Assembly (NCBI RefSeq): GCF_001612765.1
Contig: NZ_BDBB01000005.1
Span: 1-64,000, forward strand
Length of the DNA: 64,000 nt
Source of the DNA: Nocardia arthritidis NBRC 100137
GTDB lineage: Bacteria > Actinomycetota > Actinomycetes > Mycobacteriales > Mycobacteriaceae
Reading direction: 5' to 3'
In this document: piece by piece, positions 34,634 through 43,201 of the stretch
How the letters are laid out: every line of letters starts with the position of its first letter
Position numbering within the stretch: position 1 is the first letter of the stretch
The notes under the pieces: generated by a model
Seen by the model: only the letters and a program-made list of their open reading frames with translations
What the model was told of the DNA's origin: nothing
Databases searched by the model: none
Program-made: the position numbers and the translations under genes

Positions 34634-36070
34634 TTACACGTCGAAGTAGAGCTCGAACTCGTACGGATGCGGCCGCAGGTTCACCGGGGCGATCTCACCC
34701 TCGCGCTTGAGGGTGATCCAGGTCTCGATCAGGTCCTCGGTGAAGACGTTGCCTTCGGTGAGGTAGTCGTGGTCCTGCTCGAGGCGGTCGATGACCGACG
34801 CCAGGCTGGTGGGGGCCTGCGGGATGTTCTTGGCCTCCTCCGGCGGGAGCTCGTAGAGGTCCTTGTCGACCGGGGCCAGCGGCTCGATCTTCTTCTTGAT
34901 GCCGTCCAGGCCGGCCATCATCATGGCGGCGAAGGCAAGGTACGGGTTGCCCGAGGAGTCCGGCGCGCGGAACTCGAGGCGCTTGGCCTTCGGGTTGTTG
35001 CCGGTGACCGGGATGCGGACCGCGGCGGAGCGGTTGCGCTGCGAGTACACCAGGTTGATCGGGGCCTCGTAGCCGGGGACCAGGCGGTGGTAGGAGTTCA
35101 CCGTCGGGTTGGTGAACGCCAGCAGCGACGGCGCGTGGTGCAGGATGCCGCCGATGTAGTGGCGCGCCAGGTCGGACAGGCCGCCGTAGCCGGCCTCGTC
35201 GTGGAACAGCGGCTTGCCGTCCTTCCACAGCGACTGGTGCACGTGCATGCCCGAGCCGTTGTCACCGAAGAGCGGCTTCGGCATGAAGGTGACGGTCTTG
35301 CCTTCCTGCCACGCGGTGTTCTTGACGATGTACTTGAACAGCTGCAGGTCGTCGGCCGCGGCGAGCAGGGTGTTGAACCTGTAGTTGATCTCGGCCTGAC
35401 CGGCGGTGCCGACCTCGTGGTGGCCGCGCTCCAGCTCGAAGCCGGAGTTCTGCAGGTTGGTCGAGATCTTGTCGCGCAGGTCGACGTAGTGGTCGTAGGG
35501 CGCGACCGGGAAGTAGCCACCCTTGTTGCGGACCTTGTAGCCGCGGTTGCGGGTGCCGTCCGGGTTGAACTCCGCGCCGGTGTTCCAGGAACCGGAGACC
35601 GACTCGATCTCGTAGAAGGCGCCGTTCATGGCCGAGTCGTAGCGGATCGAGTCGAAGATGTAGAACTCCGCCTCGGGGCCGAAGTACGCGGTGTCGGCGA
35701 TGCCGGTGGAGCGCAGGTACTCCTCCGCCTTGCGCGCGACGTTACGCGGGTCGCGGCTGTAGGCCTCGCGGGTGAACGGGTCGTGCACGAAGAAGTTGAG
35801 GTTCAGCGTCTTGGCGGCGCGGAACGGGTCGACGCGCGCGGTGGAGAAGTCGGGCAGCAGGAGCATGTCCGACTCGTCGATGGACTGGAACCCACGAACA
35901 GAGGAGCCGTCGAACGCTAGCCCTTCCTCGGCGAGGTCGGTGGTGAAGGCCTTCCCCGGGATCGAGAAGTGCTGCTGCACACCGGGCAGGTCGCTGAACC
36001 GGATGTCGACGTATTCGATGTCCTCATCAGCGATGAATTTGATGACCTCGTCGGCCGTGCTGAACGTCAC
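34634..36070 (-). CDS. glnA1: Type I glutamine synthetase
   Basis: GlnA1 makes glutamine from glutamate, ammonia and ATP in a cytosolic dodecamer. The 478-residue length equals the M. tuberculosis enzyme. Motifs seen are [20 protein letters not shown] (N-terminal), the ATP-site GNNGSG-like [20 protein letters not shown], and [20 protein letters not shown]. The adenylylation site [11 protein letters not shown] places the modified residue at Tyr406, so activity can be switched by GlnE (47738-50800). The start ATG has AAGGAGAA upstream. A GlnR operator lies 77 bases before the start (36147-36184). In M. tuberculosis glnA1 follows lipA and Rv2219; here it is separated from lipA by 30 kb and points the other way. 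Confidence 0.97.
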   Translation of the reverse strand: MTFSTADEVIKFIADEDIEYVDIRFSDLPGVQQHFSIPGKAFTTDLAEEGLAFDGSSVRGFQSIDESDMLLLPDFSTARVDPFRAAKTLNLNFFVHDPFTREAYSRDPRNVARKAEEYLRSTGIADTAYFGPEAEFYIFDSIRYDSAMNGAFYEIESVSGSWNTGAEFNPDGTRNRGYKVRNKGGYFPVAPYDHYVDLRDKISTNLQNSGFELERGHHEVGTAGQAEINYRFNTLLAAADDLQLFKYIVKNTAWQEGKTVTFMPKPLFGDNGSGMHVHQSLWKDGKPLFHDEAGYGGLSDLARHYIGGILHHAPSLLAFTNPTVNSYHRLVPGYEAPINLVYSQRNRSAAVRIPVTGNNPKAKRLEFRAPDSSGNPYLAFAAMMMAGLDGIKKKIEPLAPVDKDLYELPPEEAKNIPQAPTSLASVIDRLEQDHDYLTEGNVFTEDLIETWITLKREGEIAPVNLRPHPYEFELYFDV

Positions 36071-36146
36071 TTGTTCTCCTTACGGATCGGTTCCCAGCCA
36101 GTGTCGCTTGCATGGGTTCGTCGCGACCAGACGCTATGGATGCCGT

Positions 36147-36184
36147 GTTTCCCCGCAGTCAAGGATGTGTTTCGCCGGTGTTAC
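36147..36184 (-). promoter_or_regulatory. GlnR operator upstream of glnA1
   Basis: Read toward glnA1 the bases are GTAAC-n6-GAAAC-n6-TTGAC-n6-GAAAC, with exact six-base spacing (half-sites at 36180-36184, 36169-36173, 36158-36162 and 36147-36151). This is the double a-site/b-site form gTnAc-n6-GaAAc known for the nitrogen regulator GlnR of actinomycetes. It lies about 77-114 bases before the start codon, where an activator of glnA would bind. Regulation by GlnR is inferred from the match. Confidence 0.82.
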
Positions 36185-36322
36185 ACGTGCGTCAGGCCGC
36201 GTGGTGCTGACCACCCGGACTCGACTTGCATGGTAGTCCTGCCCCCGCCGACATGCTCGCCGACGCTGAACTGGCGCTTATGCGATCCCGGGCGCCGGTC
36301 CGGTCGCGCCTATTCTGGGGGC

Positions 36323-36778
36323 ATGGCACGCATCACCGGCTCCTGGCTCTCCGGACCCCCGGCCGACTCCGGCGGCCCGGCAACCCCCGAGTTCCCCGGT
36401 GCCGAACTCGGCCTGCCGAAGACCGGGGCGGGCTCGCTGGCCGGAATGGGGCGCCGCATCGCCGCCCTGTTCGTGGACTGGATGATCGCGCTCGGCATCG
36501 CCGCGCTGCTCGTCCGCGGCGGTTCGGCATCGAGTGTGACGTTGCTCATCTGGTTCGTCATCGGCGTCGGCGCGGTCACGCTGTTCGGGTTCACGCCGGG
36601 ACAGTATTTCCTGCGGCTGCGGACGGTGCGCATCGACGCGGACGCGCCTGTCGGGTTCGTCCGGGCGCTGGCCAGGCAGGTCCTGCTGCTGTTCGTGGTG
36701 CCAGCGCTGTTCACCGACGCCGACGGGCGCGGCATGCACGACCGCGCGACCGGCACGGCACTGGTGCGTTCCCGCTGA
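36323..36778 (+). CDS. RDD family membrane protein
   Basis: A 151-residue inner-membrane protein of the RDD family (PF06271), the counterpart of Rv2219A. The N-terminal 45 residues are Gly/Pro-rich. GMGRRIAALFVDWMIALGIA contains the signature Arg and Asp in the first membrane helix. A second hydrophobic helix is TLLIWFVIGVGAVTLFGFTP and a third RALARQVLLLFVVPALF, followed by the family ending DGRGMHDRATGTALVR. The ATG at 36323 is the first that gives the family N-terminus. It converges on the DUF4191 gene over a terminator. The transported solute, if any, is unknown. Confidence 0.88.
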   Translation: MARITGSWLSGPPADSGGPATPEFPGAELGLPKTGAGSLAGMGRRIAALFVDWMIALGIAALLVRGGSASSVTLLIWFVIGVGAVTLFGFTPGQYFLRLRTVRIDADAPVGFVRALARQVLLLFVVPALFTDADGRGMHDRATGTALVRSR

Positions 36779-36843
36779 GCGCCGGTTTCGGCCGGTAGCG
36801 CGAACCGGGCGCGGCTCGAGTCAGTCCTCGCCACGGTTGCAGT

Positions 36844-36877
36844 CGAAAGGCCCGCGTCCTCGGACGCGGGCCTTTCG
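36844..36877. terminator. Bidirectional terminator between convergent genes
   Basis: A perfect 16-bp inverted repeat (CGAAAGGCCCGCGTCC with a 2-base centre and its complement) lies between the RDD stop (36778) and the DUF4191 stop (36889). The A-run on one side and T-run on the other let it work in both directions. Confidence 0.88.
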
Positions 36878-36888
36878 GCCGAGCAGGA

Positions 36889-37623
36889 TCAGCGACGGCG
36901 GATGGTCCGCTGCACGCCGCGCATCTTGGCGCCCGCGGGCATCGGCCCCTTCGGCAGGGCGGGCCCGCCGCGCGCGCTGAGGGCGGACAACCGGCCCTCG
37001 ATGAGGTCCATCCGCTTGGTGTCGATGTTGCGCGGCAGCTTGGTGAGGTAGCGCTGCAGGTCCTTGAGCGGAACCTGGCCCTCGTCGTTCCCGATGACGA
37101 CGTCGTAGATCGGGGTATCGCCGATCAGCCGGGCGGTACGTTTCTTCTCTTGGGCGAGCAGCGACTTGACCCGTTGCGGGGAGCCTTCGGCGACCAGCAC
37201 CACGCCGGGCAGGCCGATCACGCGATGCACCGCGTCCAGTTGGGTGGTGGCGGCGATGCCGTTGCTCACCCGCCACTTGCCCTGGAGGTTGTCCAGCACC
37301 CAGGCCGCGGCGCCCGCCTGGCCCTCGGCCTTGCGGTAGACGCTCTTCTGCACCCGCCTGCCGAAGATGATGAACGCCACCAGCGCCCCCAGCACCACGC
37401 CCAGCGGAACCAGGAACCAGGTCAGCCCGAAGACGAGGCCGATCACGACGAAGACGGCGGTGATGCCGACCAAGGCGCCGATCATCAGCGGCAGCAGCAG
37501 CTTGTCTTCCTTGCGCTGCATCTGGAACGCCTGCCACAGCTGTTTGCGGCGTTCTCTCGACTGCTGCTTGCGGGCCGCTTTCGCCGCGGCCTTCGCTTCC
37601 TTGGTGGGCTTGCCTGCTGCCAT
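36889..37623 (-). CDS. DUF4191 membrane protein (Rv2219 homologue)
   Basis: A 244-residue protein of the DUF4191 family, found in mycobacteria and relatives beside glnA1. It has a Lys/Arg-rich N-terminus (KAAAKAARKQQSRERRKQLW), two adjacent membrane helices (LLPLMIGALVGITAVFVVIG and TWFLVPLGVVLGALVAFII), then a cytoplasmic part with the strands VIGLPGVVLVAEGSPQRVKS and TPIYDVVIGNDEGQVPL, and a basic tail RTIRRR. The ATG at 37623 gives the family start MAAGKPTKEAK. The function is unknown. The gene converges on the RDD gene. Orientation relative to lipA is reversed compared with M. tuberculosis. Confidence 0.88.
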   Translation of the reverse strand: MAAGKPTKEAKAAAKAARKQQSRERRKQLWQAFQMQRKEDKLLLPLMIGALVGITAVFVVIGLVFGLTWFLVPLGVVLGALVAFIIFGRRVQKSVYRKAEGQAGAAAWVLDNLQGKWRVSNGIAATTQLDAVHRVIGLPGVVLVAEGSPQRVKSLLAQEKKRTARLIGDTPIYDVVIGNDEGQVPLKDLQRYLTKLPRNIDTKRMDLIEGRLSALSARGGPALPKGPMPAGAKMRGVQRTIRRR

Positions 37624-37684
37624 GTCTCTCAGAATAGTGCCCAGGTAGTCGCGGCTTTGCCGTGGGACAGCGGCCTGGTCGGTT

Positions 37685-38161
37685 CTACCCGCGCCGGGCG
37701 ATCGGGCCGAGCACCGTGAGATCCAGGTCACCCGACGCCTCGGTCCAGCCCATCGCGCGCAACTCGACGGGGGTCGCCACACCGAGGGCGTCGCGCAGGC
37801 CGACGACGACCGAGCGGGCGAACTCGACCAGGCTGTTCGGCGCGATGGGCCAGAACAGGGTCCTGGTCCAGTTGTCCGCGTCGCGCCGCACCGCAGGCTC
37901 GTGCCAGCCCAGTGCGCGCAACTCCTGCGCGGCCGGCTCCGGTATGGGGTTGCTCAGGTAATGGTTCCCGGCCAGCTCAGCGGACAATTTGATGTCGTAT
38001 TGGACAAATTGGACATAGCGATTTCCGGGTGCGGCGATGATCAGGGTTGCCCGCGAGGGCAACTCCGAAAGACAATGCGCCAGCGCTCGCACGAACCGTT
38101 CCCAGTCCGCGACAGCCTGCTCGTCCACTCTTCCCCCGGGTATTCGCACTGGCATGATCAT
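37685..38161 (-). CDS. TY-Chap-like (YbjN-type) protein
   Basis: About 158 residues; the start is uncertain (ATG at 38161 or 38155, or a GTG nearer to the domain). The body matches the TY-Chap/YbjN fold: DWERFVRALAHCLSELPSRA, ATLIIAAPGNRYVQFVQYDI, LAGNHYLSNPIPEPAAQELR and ALGWHEP, then NSLVEFARSVVVGLRDALGV and the second short motif ELRAMGWTEA. Proteins of this fold act as small peptide-binding chaperone-like partners in actinobacteria. It follows DUF4191 upstream on the same strand with 61 bases between the genes. The partner is not evident. Confidence 0.72.
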   Translation of the reverse strand: MIMPVRIPGGRVDEQAVADWERFVRALAHCLSELPSRATLIIAAPGNRYVQFVQYDIKLSAELAGNHYLSNPIPEPAAQELRALGWHEPAVRRDADNWTRTLFWPIAPNSLVEFARSVVVGLRDALGVATPVELRAMGWTEASGDLDLTVLGPIARRG

Positions 38162-38272
38162 ACGCCGAGCCCATCGGACACCGGATGGATTACCTTGCGT
38201 CACCGAAGAGTTGGACCGAGCCATAGCCATTCACCATGGCCTGCCCCGTCGTTACGCCGCCACCGAATCCCG

Positions 38273-38650
38273 TTATGTCTCCTCCACCCACGTGACCTGC
38301 CCGTATCGCCGGAACGCCGGCATGCTCAGCTTGCCGCTCGCCGGGCGCAACGTCCAGGACGCGACCACGCAGACCGCGAAAGATCCCGTGTGGAAAAGAT
38401 GGACGACCGCCGATGCTCGCGCCATGTGCGAGATGAATGCACCGGCGAGGTCGAAAAACGCACCGGCGTAGGCCCATTCCTGCACAGCGGGAAACACGGC
38501 GCCGCGATCGCCGTCGCGCCGAGAATCTTCCAGAATCCGAGAATGGTCAGCACGTACGCCGGATATCCCGGCTCGATGTTCTCTGCCATCGTCCATGCTT
38601 TCGCGGCACCGATGCGCGCACGGCGGTAACGTTCGGCCGCGGCGTCATCG
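38273..38650 (-). pseudogene. Frameshifted and N-truncated DoxX-like gene
   Basis: The minus strand reads a DoxX-like four-helix membrane protein in two frames. GYPAYVLTILGFWKILGATA is followed, after a shift near 38487, by VQEWAYAGAFFDLAGAFISH and ASAVVHLFHTGSFAVCVVAS, ending in SWTLRPASGKLSMPA. These segments are contiguous in DoxX-like family proteins. The first membrane helix is not present before MAENIEPGYPAY, so the N-terminus is also lost or altered. One base change or a sequencing error at 38487 would join the frames, but the missing first helix suggests real decay. Confidence 0.6.
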
Positions 38651-38814
38651 GTACGACCGCCGAAGCCTCCGTGTGTGGCAACCGCGGAACCGCACTCCGG
38701 CACGGCCGCCTGGATGCGGTCTGCTCATGAACAGCTGATGGCGTTTGCCGGCTACTGGGATGGCCACCCCGATTCCGGGGGCTGGACGGCTGTCCCGGCA
38801 CACTCGATAGTCCT

Positions 38815-40482
38815 ATGGTGACCGAACGAGTCGTCCTGTCGCGTGCCCTGTGCGGCCTGCTGTTGCTGCTGGCAGCGTTCACTCCGGTGACCGCCGCCGC
38901 CGAGCCGCTGCCGGTGCCCTACCAGTGGAAGCAAGCGTTCATCGATGGCCAGGACGGCGGCCGGCTGCACGCGGACATCCTGCGCCCGGCCGGTGTCTCC
39001 GACGAGACCCGCACACCCGTCATCCTCACCGTCAGCCCGTATCGCGCGCACCTGGCGTACCTGAGTGAGCCGCGCCTGACCGGGGGCCCGTCCACCGACA
39101 ATCTCACCGCCGAACTGTTCCTGAACGCGGGCTACACCTACGTCATCGTCGACCTGCGCGGATTCGGCGGCTCCAACGGTTGCCCGGACTTCGGCGGCCC
39201 CGGGGAACGCGCGGATGTCGCCGCGGCCGTGGAGTGGGCGGCGGGTCAGCCCTGGTCGACGGGGAAGGTCGGGTTGTTCGGCACGTCGTACGAAGCCTGG
39301 ACCGGTCTCATGGGCTCCGCCATGGCCCCTGAGGGCCTCGCCGCGGTGGGCGCGTTCGAGCCGGTCGTCGACCCGTACTCCTACCTGTACATGCAGGGCG
39401 TCTCGTGGAAGTTCTCCGGCAAGCCGATCACCGAGAGCGGTGTGCGCCCCGCCGACTTCGCGGGGCTGGAGCACCTGCTCATCGCGTCCACCCCGCCGCG
39501 GCCGGAGGACTCGGCCGAATACCAGGCGAACGCCACGCGGTTGCCGTGGCAGTGCTATCAGCGGTACCTGGCCGAGATCGGCGACCACAACCCCGACACC
39601 GCCTTCTGGCGCGACCGTGACCTCGTCGCGCGACTGCGCGGCAACACGATCCCGCTGTTCCTCGGCCAGGGCTTCGTCGACTACAACACCCGGGCCTTCC
39701 GTGTGTTCGACTTGTGGAACGGCCTCGGGCCCGGCGAGCACCGGGCCTGGTTCGGTCAGTGGGGGCATCGCACCTGCCACGACAAATGCGGCACACCCCA
39801 CTTCGACACCGAGCTGCTCGCGTTCTTCGACAAGCACGTCGCGGGTCGGGACGTGGTGGTTCCCGGACCGCGGATCACCGTCGGCCAATTCGACGGCCGC
39901 TGGCGCGCGGAGGCCGCGTGGCCGCCCGCCGACGCGCGGCGAGTCCCGGTCGAACTACGGACCGGCGAGTACACCGACCGCGGGCTGGTCCCCGGACCGG
40001 ACCGGGAACTCTGGTCGGTCTCCGCGCCGCTGACGGGTGACCAGCATCTGTCCGGCATCCCCACCGCCACCCTGCGGCTGAGCGGCCCGGCGAGCGCGAC
40101 GGTCGCGGTCGAGCTCTATGACATCGCACCCGACCTGCGCGCGACAGTCATCACCCGCGGGATCGCGCCCGTCCGCGACGTTGCCGAGGTCCGCTTGCTG
40201 GCTCAGGATTGGCCCATCGCGGCCGGTCACCGGATCGGCGTGCGGGTCACCGACGTGGTCGACGACGTGTGGTCGCACTCCCCCGCCTTCGCCTCCGTCA
40301 CGGTGACGTCCGCGCGCATCGAACTGCCCCTGCTGACCGGAACGCGCCGTCCGGATCTACCGGGTGGGCTCACCGAAGGCATTGTGAAGTGGCGAAACGA
40401 GAAGACGATCGCCCTGGACCCGAGCATGTTGAACAATGCAACGGTGTCCATGAATCTGCCCGACCGTACCGGTGACCGATGA
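38815..40482 (+). CDS. Secreted CocE/NonD family hydrolase
   Basis: A 555-residue exported serine hydrolase of the X-Pro dipeptidyl-peptidase/cocaine esterase family. A signal peptide (ALCGLLLLLAAFTPVTAAAE) ends near residue 30. The alpha/beta-hydrolase core has DLRGFGGSNG before the nucleophile in GLFGTSYEAWTGL (Ser in G-T-S-Y-E). The catalytic Asp and His lie later (LFLGQGFVDYN and WGHRTCHD region). The C-terminal 160 residues form the jelly-roll domain usual for the family (LSGPASATVAVELYDIA and RIGVRVTDVVDDVWSHSPAF). Its stop overlaps the next start (ATGA). Substrates are likely acyl esters or prolyl peptides; none is assigned. Confidence 0.88.
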   Translation: MVTERVVLSRALCGLLLLLAAFTPVTAAAEPLPVPYQWKQAFIDGQDGGRLHADILRPAGVSDETRTPVILTVSPYRAHLAYLSEPRLTGGPSTDNLTAELFLNAGYTYVIVDLRGFGGSNGCPDFGGPGERADVAAAVEWAAGQPWSTGKVGLFGTSYEAWTGLMGSAMAPEGLAAVGAFEPVVDPYSYLYMQGVSWKFSGKPITESGVRPADFAGLEHLLIASTPPRPEDSAEYQANATRLPWQCYQRYLAEIGDHNPDTAFWRDRDLVARLRGNTIPLFLGQGFVDYNTRAFRVFDLWNGLGPGEHRAWFGQWGHRTCHDKCGTPHFDTELLAFFDKHVAGRDVVVPGPRITVGQFDGRWRAEAAWPPADARRVPVELRTGEYTDRGLVPGPDRELWSVSAPLTGDQHLSGIPTATLRLSGPASATVAVELYDIAPDLRATVITRGIAPVRDVAEVRLLAQDWPIAAGHRIGVRVTDVVDDVWSHSPAFASVTVTSARIELPLLTGTRRPDLPGGLTEGIVKWRNEKTIALDPSMLNNATVSMNLPDRTGDR

Positions 40483-41849
40483 CGGAACCGGTCGACGACC
40501 AGACCGCCGAACGCCTCGCCGCCGCGCTGCGGTGCGCGACGGTGTCCACCGACGACCCGCGCGACGCCGACGGCGCGGCGTTCGAACGCCTCGACGCGCA
40601 CCTGCGGGCATCGTTCCCCCGGGTACACGCCGAACTCGAACTGCGACGGTTCGCGCACAGCAGGCTCTACCGCTGGCCGGGCGTCGAACCGGACCGGGCG
40701 GCCGCCATCCTGCTCGCGCACCAGGACGTGGTGCCGGTTGACGACCTCGAGCGCTGGACCCACCCGCCATTCGCCGGAGTGGTCGACGAGGAATACATCT
40801 GGGGCCGGGGCGCGATCGACGACAAGAGCCGCGTGCTGGCCATCCTGGAGGCGGTCGAGTCCGCGCTCGCCGCAGGGCTGCGGCCCCGGCACACCGTGTA
40901 CCTGGCGTTCGGGCACGACGAGGAGGTCTTCGGCGGAGAGGGCGCCGAGCGGATGGCCGACCACCTGCGACAGGCGGGCGTGCGCGCGGATCTGCTGCTG
41001 GACGAGGGCGGGGTGATCACTTCGGGCATCGTCGACGGTGTGCGGCAGCCGGTGGCGACGATCATGCTCGGTGAGAAGGGCTACGCGACGGTACGGTTGT
41101 CGGTCACCGAGGTGGGCGGGCACTCGTCCATGCCGGGCAAGCAGACGGCGGTCGGCCGGATCGCGCGGGCCGTGGCCCGCATCCAGGACAATCCGATGCC
41201 ACTGCGGCTGACCCCGGTGATCGCGGACATGCTGGCCAGGATGCGCGAGGTCATGCCGGGACCGCGGCGGCGGCTGCTCGGCCTGGCGGGCGTCGCCGCG
41301 CCGGTGATCACCCGGGTGATGGCGGCCCAGCCACAGACCGAGGCGATGGTGCGCACCACCACGGCTCCGACGGTGATCCGCGGCGGGGTGCGGGCGAACG
41401 TGCTTCCCCAGCGGGCCGAGGCCATGGTGAACTTCCGCATCCTGCCCGGCGACACGGTCGCCTCGGTGCTTGCGCACTGCCGGAAAGTGGTGCGCGACAG
41501 CGGGATCGGTTTCGAGCTGATCGGTATGTCGTCGGAGCCGTCGCGGATCACCGGGCCCGGCCCCGCCTTCGAGCTGATCGCCGGTATCGCCCGCGCCATC
41601 GTCCCGGATATCGCGGTGACCACCGGCATCGTTCCCGGCGCGACCGACTCCAGGCACTACGACGACCTGGCGGGCACCCGGTGCAATTTCGCGCCGATCG
41701 TGCTGGAGGCGGGCGACCTGGCCTCGATCCACGGAACCGACGAGCGCCTCTCCCGCGTCAACTACGCTCGGCTCATCGAGTTCAACCGGCGGCTGATCGA
41801 GCATTTCGCGACGGTCGGCGCGCCAGAAACGTCAGGAGCCGAGGCATGA
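40479..41849 (+). CDS. M20 family metallopeptidase (PM20D1-like)
   Basis: A 456-residue M20 peptidase/amidohydrolase. Zinc-binding blocks are seen: LLAHQDVVPV, WGRGAIDDKSRVLAILEAVE with the bridging Asp, and GHDEEVFGGEGAERMADHL with the catalytic Glu pair. The dimerisation domain includes GGHSSMPGKQTAVGRIARAV, and the C-terminal ligand is in the GATDSRHYDDL motif. The length and TVSTDDP start resemble PM20D1 and acylase-like members that hydrolyse or form N-acyl amino acids. It overlaps both neighbours by four bases, so CocE-like hydrolase, this enzyme and the lipase-like enzyme form one coupled operon, possibly for lipid-amide or ester breakdown. Confidence 0.9.
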   Translation: MTEPVDDQTAERLAAALRCATVSTDDPRDADGAAFERLDAHLRASFPRVHAELELRRFAHSRLYRWPGVEPDRAAAILLAHQDVVPVDDLERWTHPPFAGVVDEEYIWGRGAIDDKSRVLAILEAVESALAAGLRPRHTVYLAFGHDEEVFGGEGAERMADHLRQAGVRADLLLDEGGVITSGIVDGVRQPVATIMLGEKGYATVRLSVTEVGGHSSMPGKQTAVGRIARAVARIQDNPMPLRLTPVIADMLARMREVMPGPRRRLLGLAGVAAPVITRVMAAQPQTEAMVRTTTAPTVIRGGVRANVLPQRAEAMVNFRILPGDTVASVLAHCRKVVRDSGIGFELIGMSSEPSRITGPGPAFELIAGIARAIVPDIAVTTGIVPGATDSRHYDDLAGTRCNFAPIVLEAGDLASIHGTDERLSRVNYARLIEFNRRLIEHFATVGAPETSGAEA

Positions 41850-42733
41850 CGACCGAGCCGACGGCGGGCGACGCCACGCCCACCGAGCCGCCCGCGATCC
41901 GCACCGAGTCCGGTGAGTTCGACGCAGCAGGCAACGGAGTCGCCTGGCGCGCGTGGCTGCCGGAGGGCGCCGCCAGGGGCGTGATCGTCCTGGTGCACGG
42001 CGTGGCCGAGCATTCCGGCCGCTATGCCCACGTCGGCCGGTGGCTGGCAGGCGCCGGTTTCGCGGTCTACGCCCTCGACCACATCGGGCACGGGAAGTCC
42101 GCGGGCGGCAAGGCCAACATCGGCTCCATGGCGGCTGCCGCCGACAACGTCGCCGCCATGCTGGCCTTCGCGAGCCGTGAGCAGCCCGGCATGCCGCGCT
42201 TCGTGGTCGCGCACTCGATGGGCAGCCTGATCACCCTGTATCTGGCCACCCGCGCACCGCTCGACGTCGCGGGCATCGTGCTGTCCGCCCCGCCGCTGGA
42301 CATCTCGGCGGGCAATCCGGTGCAGCGCGCGCTGGCACCGGTGTTGAGCCGGTTCACCCCGAATCTCGGTGTGCTGAAACTGGATTCGTCGCAGATCAGC
42401 CGCGACCCGGCGGTGGTCGCGGCCTACGACAACGATCCACTGGTCTACCGGGGCAAGCTGCCCGCCCGCACCGGCGCGGAGGTGCTGAGCGCGACGGATA
42501 CGGTCAAGCAGCGACTGGCGCGGCTCACCGTGCCGGTGCTGGTGCTGCACGGCACCGCCGACGCGATCGCCGCGCCGTCCAGCTCCGATCTCATCGAGCG
42601 GGGGGCGGGGTCGACCGATCTCACGGTGATCCGCTACGAGGGCCTCTACCACGAGGTGTTCAACGAGCCCGAGCAGCAGAAGGTCCTCGACGACATCGTC
42701 GGCTGGCTGGAAGCGCATCTTACCGGAAAGTAG
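41846..42733 (+). CDS. Alpha/beta hydrolase, monoacylglycerol-lipase-like
   Basis: A 295-residue hydrolase of the monoacylglycerol lipase/lysophospholipase group (Rv0183-like). Family blocks are VIVLVHGVAEHSGRYAHVGR, YALDHIGHGKSAGGKANI, the nucleophile in VVAHSMGSLITLYLA (G/A-H-S-M-G), the Asp in VPVLVLHGTADAIAAPSSS and the His in RYEGLYHEVFNEPE. All three catalytic residues are present and there is no signal peptide. The ATG overlaps the M20 stop (ATGA). It probably hydrolyses monoglycerides or lysolipids in the cytosol. The lumazine-synthase gene starts nine bases later. Confidence 0.9.
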   Translation: MTTEPTAGDATPTEPPAIRTESGEFDAAGNGVAWRAWLPEGAARGVIVLVHGVAEHSGRYAHVGRWLAGAGFAVYALDHIGHGKSAGGKANIGSMAAAADNVAAMLAFASREQPGMPRFVVAHSMGSLITLYLATRAPLDVAGIVLSAPPLDISAGNPVQRALAPVLSRFTPNLGVLKLDSSQISRDPAVVAAYDNDPLVYRGKLPARTGAEVLSATDTVKQRLARLTVPVLVLHGTADAIAAPSSSDLIERGAGSTDLTVIRYEGLYHEVFNEPEQQKVLDDIVGWLEAHLTGK

Positions 42734-42742
42734 TATCCCGGC

Positions 42743-43195
42743 ATGAGTACAACCGGATCCATCGCGTTCATCCGCGCCAGCTGGCACAGCTCGATCGTCG
42801 GCAAGGCCTACGAGGGCTTCCGCACCGAATACGCCGACCTCGGTTTCGATCCCGCCACCATCGACGTCTACGAGGTGCCGGGCGCCTTCGAGATCCCGCT
42901 GCACGCCAAGCGCCTCGCGCACTCCGGCCGATACGCGGCGATCGTCGCGTCCGCGCTGGTGGTGGACGGCGGCATCTACCGGCACGACTTCGTGGCGTCG
43001 GCGGTGATCGACGGGCTGATGCGAGTGCAGCTGGACACCGACGTACCGGTGTTCTCGGTGGTGCTCACCCCGCACAACTTCCACGAGCACAGCGAACACG
43101 TCACGTACTTCACCGAGCACTTCCTGACCAAGGGCGCCGAGGCGGCCCGCGCGCTGGCGGGCACGCTCAGCTCACTGCGGTCGCTGCCGGTGTAG
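42743..43195 (+). CDS. 6,7-dimethyl-8-ribityllumazine synthase, RibH2 type
   Basis: A 150-residue enzyme of the lumazine synthase family, which condenses 5-amino-6-ribitylaminouracil with dihydroxybutanone phosphate on the way to riboflavin. Seen are GSIAFIRASWHSSIVGKAY (aromatic Trp in place of the usual Phe), VYEVPGAFEIPLHAKRLA, LVVDGGIYRHDFVASAVIDG with the catalytic His, and VLTPHNFHEHSEH. These mark the RibH2 branch known from Brucella and Rhizobiales (decamer type) rather than the icosahedral RibH1. No other rib genes are near, so it is probably a second copy. It sits at the end of the hydrolase operon, nine bases after it. The true physiological role of RibH2 proteins is debated. Confidence 0.85.
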   Translation: MSTTGSIAFIRASWHSSIVGKAYEGFRTEYADLGFDPATIDVYEVPGAFEIPLHAKRLAHSGRYAAIVASALVVDGGIYRHDFVASAVIDGLMRVQLDTDVPVFSVVLTPHNFHEHSEHVTYFTEHFLTKGAEAARALAGTLSSLRSLPV

Positions 43196-43201
43196 TACCC
43201 A

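Noticed and set aside
34667..35920. A 417-codon plus-strand open frame antisense to glnA1
   Set aside because: It is a shadow of glnA1; the composition is Val/Arg-rich and meaningless.
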